NCBI GenBank assembly: GCA_947074265.1
Contig: CAMTPD010000024.1
Span: 1 to 10,117, forward strand
From: an uncultured Porphyromonadaceae bacterium
GTDB lineage: Bacteria; Bacteroidota; Bacteroidia; Bacteroidales; CAMTPD01
Length of the DNA stretch: 10,117 bases
Direction of reading: 5' to 3'
Part shown: one piece after another, positions 6,226 through 10,117 of the stretch
Layout of the letters: each line of letters starts with the position of its first letter
Position numbering within the stretch: the stretch's first letter is position 1
Made by a program: the position numbers and the translations under genes
Notes under the pieces: model-generated
The model's database searches: none
What the model was told of the DNA's origin: nothing
What the model saw: only the letters and a program-made list of their open reading frames with translations

Positions 6226-6819
6226 CTAGTCTACCATATTTAAAAGTGCCATCCAGTTAGAAGCAAATAACTTCACCGCAATGGCAAGCAAGATGATCCC
6301 GAAGAACTTCTTCAGAATGTAAGCACCCCCTTTTCCGATCAGTCTTGAGATAAAATCCAGATACTTTAATACAAGGTATACCACCAATATATTCAATACA
6401 ATAGCAATAAGGATGTTCAAGATGTTATATTCGGCACGTAGCGACAAGAGTGTTGTAAACGAACCTGCGCCGGCAATAAGAGGAAATACCAATGGTACAA
6501 TGGTTGTTGCGCCCGAAGGACCGTCTATTTTGAAGATTTCTACACCGAATATCATTTCTACCGCCATAACAAACAAAACCAAAGCTCCCGCTACGGCAAA
6601 TGATTGAATATCGACGCTGAATAAACGGAGTAGTGCCTCTCCACCAAAAAGGAAGCCAATGAAAAGAGCAAGCGAAAGGATAGCCGCTTTTTCAGGATGC
6701 ACTACTTGGTTTTTAGCCTTTAGGTCGAGAAGAATCGGGATTAGCCCCGTGATATCGATTACGGCAAACAAAACGACAAATGCACTGATCATTTGTTGCC
6801 AATTGAATATTAACTCCAT
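6226..6819 (-). CDS. MarC family integral membrane protein
   Basis: This 197-residue protein has the size and six hydrophobic spans of the MarC/UPF0056 family of inner-membrane proteins. Recognisable stretches are the N-terminal ISAFVVLFAVIDITGLIPI, the lysine-containing loop LKAKNQVVHPEKA, FAVAGALVLFVMAVEMIFG, and PSGATTIVPLVFPLIAGAGS followed by FTTLLSL. E. coli MarC was once linked to multiple antibiotic resistance, but later work did not support that, and the family's substrate is unknown. The protein is complete, starting at the ATG at 6819 with a well-placed promoter about 30 bp upstream. It appears monocistronic: the next gene upstream, manA, ends at a strong terminator, and the gene converges with the NigD-like gene. 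No resistance function should be inferred. Confidence 0.92.
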   Translation of the reverse strand: MELIFNWQQMISAFVVLFAVIDITGLIPILLDLKAKNQVVHPEKAAILSLALFIGFLFGGEALLRLFSVDIQSFAVAGALVLFVMAVEMIFGVEIFKIDGPSGATTIVPLVFPLIAGAGSFTTLLSLRAEYNILNILIAIVLNILVVYLVLKYLDFISRLIGKGGAYILKKFFGIILLAIAVKLFASNWMALLNMVD

Positions 6820-6848
6820 ATAGATAACCTTTAAGTGTATGTTTTGTG

Positions 6849-6878
6849 CAAAATTAGCAAAACTATATTTTATTCAAA
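6849..6878 (-). promoter_or_regulatory. Probable promoter of the MarC-family gene
   Basis: On the minus strand TTTG (6875-6878) and TAATTTTG (6849-6856) match the Bacteroidetes -33 and -7 elements, with 18 bp between them. The -7 box is 29 bp upstream of the ATG, giving a leader of about 23 nt. A second -7-like match, TAGTTTTG, overlaps the spacer (6862-6869 on the plus strand), so the exact start point is uncertain. Confidence 0.55.
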
Positions 6879-6960
6879 TGAATATTCGTTGGCTTTACGT
6901 GATAAAATATAGATCTATTTATCGTTAAACAAAGAAATGTGGTTGATGTTGGGTGGGGAT

Positions 6961-7003
6961 AAAAAGAAGCCGGCCCCGTGCAAACAAGTTGCGCGAGGCC
7001 GGC
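6961..7003 (-). terminator. Rho-independent terminator of the glgB-manA operon
   Basis: A 13-bp GC-rich stem (6969-6981 and 6991-7003, core GCCGGCC/GGCCGGC) has a 9-base loop and two imperfect pairs. On the minus strand it is followed by TTCTTTTT (6961-6968). It starts 27 bp after the manA stop and separates this operon from the MarC gene. The rest of the 6820-7030 gap holds only the MarC promoter and AT-rich sequence. Confidence 0.9.
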
Positions 7004-7030
7004 GGGTTACTATCGTAAGCTGTTGTGCTA

Positions 7031-8008
7031 TTATCCGATGTAAGTTTCCATCAATTTTGTAGATGGAGTAGGTTGGATGCAAACAGAAGCTGTGCTAGCT
7101 GGTAGAAGGATTGTTTCACCTTGTTTTACTTCTAGCTTGTTGCCATTGTTGTCTTCCATTGTGAAGCTACCTTCCATACAAATGTATACCACGAACGAGT
7201 CTAGTGATGCATAGTCTCTAGAGATTGGAGCATCAAGATCAAGGATGTTTGTTGTGAAGTATTTGCAAGAAGCCAAGTTTACAGCTTCGTTTTTAGCTTC
7301 CGTATAGTTCGTTCGGTAGTCTGCGTGTACTGTATAGTCGATTGCATCCTTTGCAAGTTCTGTATGTAGTTCGCGACCATTACCGTTAGCATCTTTACGG
7401 TTGTAGTCGTAGATGCGATACGTAATGTTTGATGTTTGTTGGATCTCTGCGATAAAGCAGCCCGAGCCAATTGCGTGTACACGACCTGCAGGCAAGAAGA
7501 ATACATCTCCCGGTTTTACTTCATAACGTTGAAGTACATCCATGATTTTGTCTTCTTCTACCAACTTTACATATTCGTTGGCATCGATTTGTTTCGAGAA
7601 ACCAGAGTAAAGACCGGTGCCTTTGTCTGCTTTGATAACATACCACATTTCCGTTTTACCGAAAGAGTCGTGACGTTCTTTTGCTAGTTCATCATCTGGG
7701 TGAACTTGAATAGAAAGGTCATCTCTTGCGTCGATGAATTTGATCAAAAGAGGGAATGTTGTACCAAATTGATCCATAACTTTTTGGCCAAGCAATGCTG
7801 CGCCGTTGTTCTTAATCAACGTATCTAGTGATTCACCTTTAAGATCACCGTTTGCAACTACAGATACGTTTCCGTCTACATGAGAAAGTTCCCAGCTTTC
7901 GCCAATGCCTTCTTGTACCGGTGTGATACCTTTGAATGGGCAGATATCAGAGCCACCCCAGATTACACCTTTAAGGATTGGTTCGAATTTGAATGGATAA
8001 AGATTCAT
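7031..8008 (-). CDS. manA: Mannose-6-phosphate isomerase, type I (short bacterial form)
   Basis: This zinc-dependent cytosolic enzyme interconverts mannose 6-phosphate and fructose 6-phosphate, either using mannose for glycolysis or supplying mannose 6-phosphate for GDP-sugars. The 325-residue length fits the compact bacterial class I form with a cupin fold. Expected metal ligands are present: Q101 and H103 in LSIQVHPDDELAKE, E120 in GKTEMWYV and H178 in FLPAGRVHAIGSG. R198 in SNITYRIYDYNR matches the conserved active-site Arg. The N-terminal PILKGVIWGG and GIGESWELS are also characteristic. The gene starts 11 bp after the glgB stop on the same strand, so the two are almost certainly co-transcribed from a promoter upstream of glgB. 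The terminator at 6961-7003 closes the operon. The pairing links mannose/fructose phosphate metabolism to glycogen synthesis. Confidence 0.95.
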   Translation of the reverse strand: MNLYPFKFEPILKGVIWGGSDICPFKGITPVQEGIGESWELSHVDGNVSVVANGDLKGESLDTLIKNNGAALLGQKVMDQFGTTFPLLIKFIDARDDLSIQVHPDDELAKERHDSFGKTEMWYVIKADKGTGLYSGFSKQIDANEYVKLVEEDKIMDVLQRYEVKPGDVFFLPAGRVHAIGSGCFIAEIQQTSNITYRIYDYNRKDANGNGRELHTELAKDAIDYTVHADYRTNYTEAKNEAVNLASCKYFTTNILDLDAPISRDYASLDSFVVYICMEGSFTMEDNNGNKLEVKQGETILLPASTASVCIQPTPSTKLMETYIG

Positions 8009-8019
8009 ACTACTAATTG

Positions 8020-10035
8020 TTATTTGGTTTTGAGTTTACGTAATACCAATGCCGTACGCGCCGGCAAATATAGTTTAAGCCACTCTTTACGATATTTCTT
8101 ATAGAGTGGATCATGTGTTGTAAAGTGATGGATCGAATCGTCGCAAAGTCCGAACCCTCCAAAGTTTGGGTTGTCGGAATTGAGAACGACTTCATATTCG
8201 CCTGCAGGGGCAAGTATGCCGTAGTCGCTAAACGACTTAGCAGGATTGAAGTTGTAAACAAAGATCAAGTCTTTTCGACGATAAGCTAAAATCTGATCGT
8301 CGTCGTTTGTCCATAACTTCTCGATGTCCGAAGCTTGAAAGTTCTTTATACCTTTTACGAGTTGGACCATTGCGTTGTCGAAGTCGTTGAGGTAATGGTA
8401 CTTCAAGTATTTGTTGTCGGCAAGTTCCCACTGACGACGAGCATATTTGTGAGACCAACCATTGCCTTCGCGCGGAAAGTCGATCCATTCGGGATGTCCA
8501 AATTCATTTCCCATGAAGTTGAGATAGCCTCCGTTGATGGTAGATAGCGTTGCTAGTCTGATCATTTTATGCAGTGCTATTCCGCGTGCTACCGTAGCGT
8601 CGGTATCATCCTTCATCATGTGCCAATACATTTTGTCGTCGATGAGACGGAATATAATCGTCTTGTCTCCTACAAGTGCCTGGTCGTGACTTTCGGCATA
8701 ACTAATGGTTTTCTCGTCTTCACGTCGGTTGGTTGTTTCCCACCAAATTGAAGACGGATGCCAATCTTCGTCTTTCTTTTCCTTGATTAGCTTGATCCAA
8801 TAATCTGGAATGTTCATGGCCATGCGATAGTCAAAGCCATAACCGCCATCGGCTACACTGGTAGCTAGTCCGGGCATACCGCTTACTTCTTCAGCAATGG
8901 TAATCGCTCGTGACTTTACTTCATGAATCAGTTTGTTGGCTAAGGTAAGATAGCAGATTGCATCGTTATCTTGATTGCCGTTGTAATAGTCGGCATACGA
9001 TGTAAAGTCAGCTCCCAGACCATGATCATAGTAAAGCATCGACGTTACTCCATCGAAACGGAATCCGTCGAAGTTGTATTCTTCGAGCCAGAACTTACAG
9101 TTTGATAGTAAGAAATGAAGAACTTCATTTTTGCCATAATCGAAGCAAAGCGAATCCCATGCAGGGTGCTCGCGACGGTCATTGCCCTGAAAATATTGCG
9201 CAGGATCACCTGCAAGCAAACCAAGTCCTTCTTGTTCGTTTTTTACCGCATGCGAATGGACAATATCCATAATAACAGCTATTCCTAGCTTATGCGCTTC
9301 GTCTATAAGAGCTTTTAACTCTTCGGGCGTTCCAAAACGCGAAGAAGCTGCGAAGAAGCTTGATACATGGTAACCAAACGACCCGTAGTAAGGGTGTTCT
9401 TGTATGGCCATGATCTGAATAGCATTGTATCCATCTTTTGCTATGCGTGGTAATACTTGGGTACGAAACTCAGTGTACGTACCTACTTTCTCCTGATTTG
9501 TTGCCATTCCGATGTGGCACTCATAGATCAGAAGCGGAGAGATTTGAGGTTTGAACTTTGTGTGTTTAAAATGGTAAGGTTGCTGTGGTTCCCAAACTTG
9601 TGCAGAGAAAATTGCAGTCTCCGGGTCTTGTACTACCCTACGAGCCCATGCAGGTATGCGTTCGCCGCTTCCTCCTTTCCATTCAATCATCATCTTGTAA
9701 TGATCACCGTGCTTTAAGGTTTCATGTGGTAAATGAATTTCCCAAATTCCAAACTCTTTCTTGTTCAATGCATACGATGTCTCCTTTTGCCATTGGTTGA
9801 AATCTCCGATAAGGTAGATTGCTTCGGCATTAGGAGCCCACTCTCTGAAAGTCCAGCCGTCTGTGCTTCGATTCAGTCCGAAGTACATATATCCGGAAGC
9901 AAAATCAGAAAGCGTTTTTGAGCCATATGAGAGTAACTCTTTTTCTTTGGTCAGCGTGTTGTTATGGCGACCTTCAATTGCTTTTGCAAAAGGTTTTAAC
10001 CATGGATCGCTCTCAATAAGTTTTAATGAACTCAT
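8020..10035 (-). CDS. glgB: 1,4-alpha-glucan branching enzyme, GH13_8 (eukaryote-like) type
   Basis: The enzyme cuts an alpha-1,4 glucan chain and rejoins it as an alpha-1,6 branch during glycogen synthesis in the cytosol. The protein has 671 residues: an N-terminal helical segment, a CBM48 domain (about 55-140, with FREWAPNAEAIYLIGDFNQW), a GH13 barrel (about 165-540) and a C-terminal beta-domain. Catalytic residues in order are D328 (nucleophile, FDGFRFDGVTSML), E382 (acid, ITIAEEVSGMPG) and D451 (stabiliser, YAESHDQALVGDKT). Their spacing of 54 and 69 is nearly that of human GBE1. Length and motifs such as HPYYGSFGYHVSSFFA place it in the GH13_8 group with plant and animal enzymes rather than the E. 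coli-type GH13_9. The ATG at 10035 gives MSSLKLIESDPWLKPF, matching the typical start of this group. It is the first gene of a pair with manA; its promoter lies at or beyond the right edge. No glgA or glgC is in view. Confidence 0.95.
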   Translation of the reverse strand: MSSLKLIESDPWLKPFAKAIEGRHNNTLTKEKELLSYGSKTLSDFASGYMYFGLNRSTDGWTFREWAPNAEAIYLIGDFNQWQKETSYALNKKEFGIWEIHLPHETLKHGDHYKMMIEWKGGSGERIPAWARRVVQDPETAIFSAQVWEPQQPYHFKHTKFKPQISPLLIYECHIGMATNQEKVGTYTEFRTQVLPRIAKDGYNAIQIMAIQEHPYYGSFGYHVSSFFAASSRFGTPEELKALIDEAHKLGIAVIMDIVHSHAVKNEQEGLGLLAGDPAQYFQGNDRREHPAWDSLCFDYGKNEVLHFLLSNCKFWLEEYNFDGFRFDGVTSMLYYDHGLGADFTSYADYYNGNQDNDAICYLTLANKLIHEVKSRAITIAEEVSGMPGLATSVADGGYGFDYRMAMNIPDYWIKLIKEKKDEDWHPSSIWWETTNRREDEKTISYAESHDQALVGDKTIIFRLIDDKMYWHMMKDDTDATVARGIALHKMIRLATLSTINGGYLNFMGNEFGHPEWIDFPREGNGWSHKYARRQWELADNKYLKYHYLNDFDNAMVQLVKGIKNFQASDIEKLWTNDDDQILAYRRKDLIFVYNFNPAKSFSDYGILAPAGEYEVVLNSDNPNFGGFGLCDDSIHHFTTHDPLYKKYRKEWLKLYLPARTALVLRKLKTK

Positions 10036-10066
10036 ACTGTATTTTGTCGTGGGAATTAATTCCTAA
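10036..10066 (-). other. Short remnant of the glgB upstream region
   Basis: These 31 bases are all that remains of genomic sequence upstream of glgB before the adapter. They include a 12-bp palindrome, GGAATTAATTCC (10052-10063), too short and AT-rich to interpret. No complete promoter can be identified. Confidence 0.6.
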
Positions 10067-10117
10067 AGATCGGAAGAGCACACGTCTGAACTCCAGTCAC
10101 TCCGGAGACTCTCGTAT
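10067..10117. other. Illumina TruSeq adapter with index (assembly contamination)
   Basis: Not genomic. The sequence begins AGATCGGAAGAGCACACGTC, continues through CTGAACTCCAGTCAC (ending at 10100), carries the index TCCGGAGA (10101-10108), then CTCTCGTAT, which matches the adapter continuation ATCTCGTAT with one mismatch at 10109. The 42 bases from 10067 to 10108 are the exact reverse complement of positions 7-48 at the left end. Confidence 0.98.

Noticed and set aside
6226..6819. Antibiotic resistance gene (MarC, multiple antibiotic resistance)
   Set aside because: Family membership is clear, but MarC proteins are not established resistance determinants and nothing nearby suggests a resistance locus.
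2909..8008. A dedicated mannose pathway formed by GH92 plus manA
   Set aside because: The genes are on opposite strands, about 1.9 kb apart, with two unrelated genes and several terminators between them; the metabolic link is plausible but there is no operon or shared regulation visible.
1..10117. A 42-bp terminal inverted repeat that could suggest a linear plasmid, transposon or phage end
   Set aside because: The repeat is Illumina TruSeq adapter plus index at both ends, not biological.

Overview
The window looks like a complete assembled contig from a Bacteroidales bacterium (Bacteroides/Parabacteroides/Dysgonomonas-like). Both ends are untrimmed Illumina adapter sequence, so only about 49-10066 is genomic. 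The taxonomic call rests on several points: a NigD-like surface lipoprotein with a Cys-Ser-Ser-Asp-Asp-Asp export signal, a GH92 mannosidase lipoprotein, a DUF5020 outer-membrane protein, a GH13_8 branching enzyme, promoter matches to the Bacteroidetes -7 box TAnnTTTG, few Shine-Dalgarno sites, and GC that appears to be in the low 40s. Genus cannot be fixed from the sequence alone.

Layout. 1-48 is adapter. 49-554 (+) is the 3' part of tatC, with its 5' end replaced by adapter. A strong bidirectional terminator separates it from the convergent purine permease gene (NCS2/AzgA family, 637-1932, -). Upstream of the permease on the same strand is a DUF5020/Tsx-like outer-membrane protein gene (2031-2744, -). 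The two plausibly form an outer- plus inner-membrane route for nucleosides and nucleobases. A 164-bp divergent promoter region then leads to a GH92 exo-alpha-mannosidase lipoprotein (2909-5125, +) with its own terminator, followed by a NigD-like surface lipoprotein (5320-6057, +). Between this gene and the convergent MarC-family membrane protein gene (6226-6819, -) sits a tandem pair of nearly identical palindromes, the most unusual non-coding structure here. After a GC-rich terminator comes a tight minus-strand pair, glgB (8020-10035) then manA (7031-8008), 11 bp apart. 10067-10117 is adapter again.

Function. The genes are mostly housekeeping and nutrient acquisition: twin-arginine export, purine uptake, mannose release from glycans, mannose-6-phosphate/fructose-6-phosphate interconversion, and glycogen branching. 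Mannose freed by GH92 could in principle enter metabolism through ManA, but the genes are not in one operon and the link is only metabolic. I found no CRISPR array, tRNA, rRNA, transposase, phage gene or defence system. No intergenic gap exceeds about 211 bp. I see no convincing new multi-gene system. The items most worth attention are the adapter chimerism, the paired palindromes, the DUF5020-permease pairing and the glgB-manA operon.
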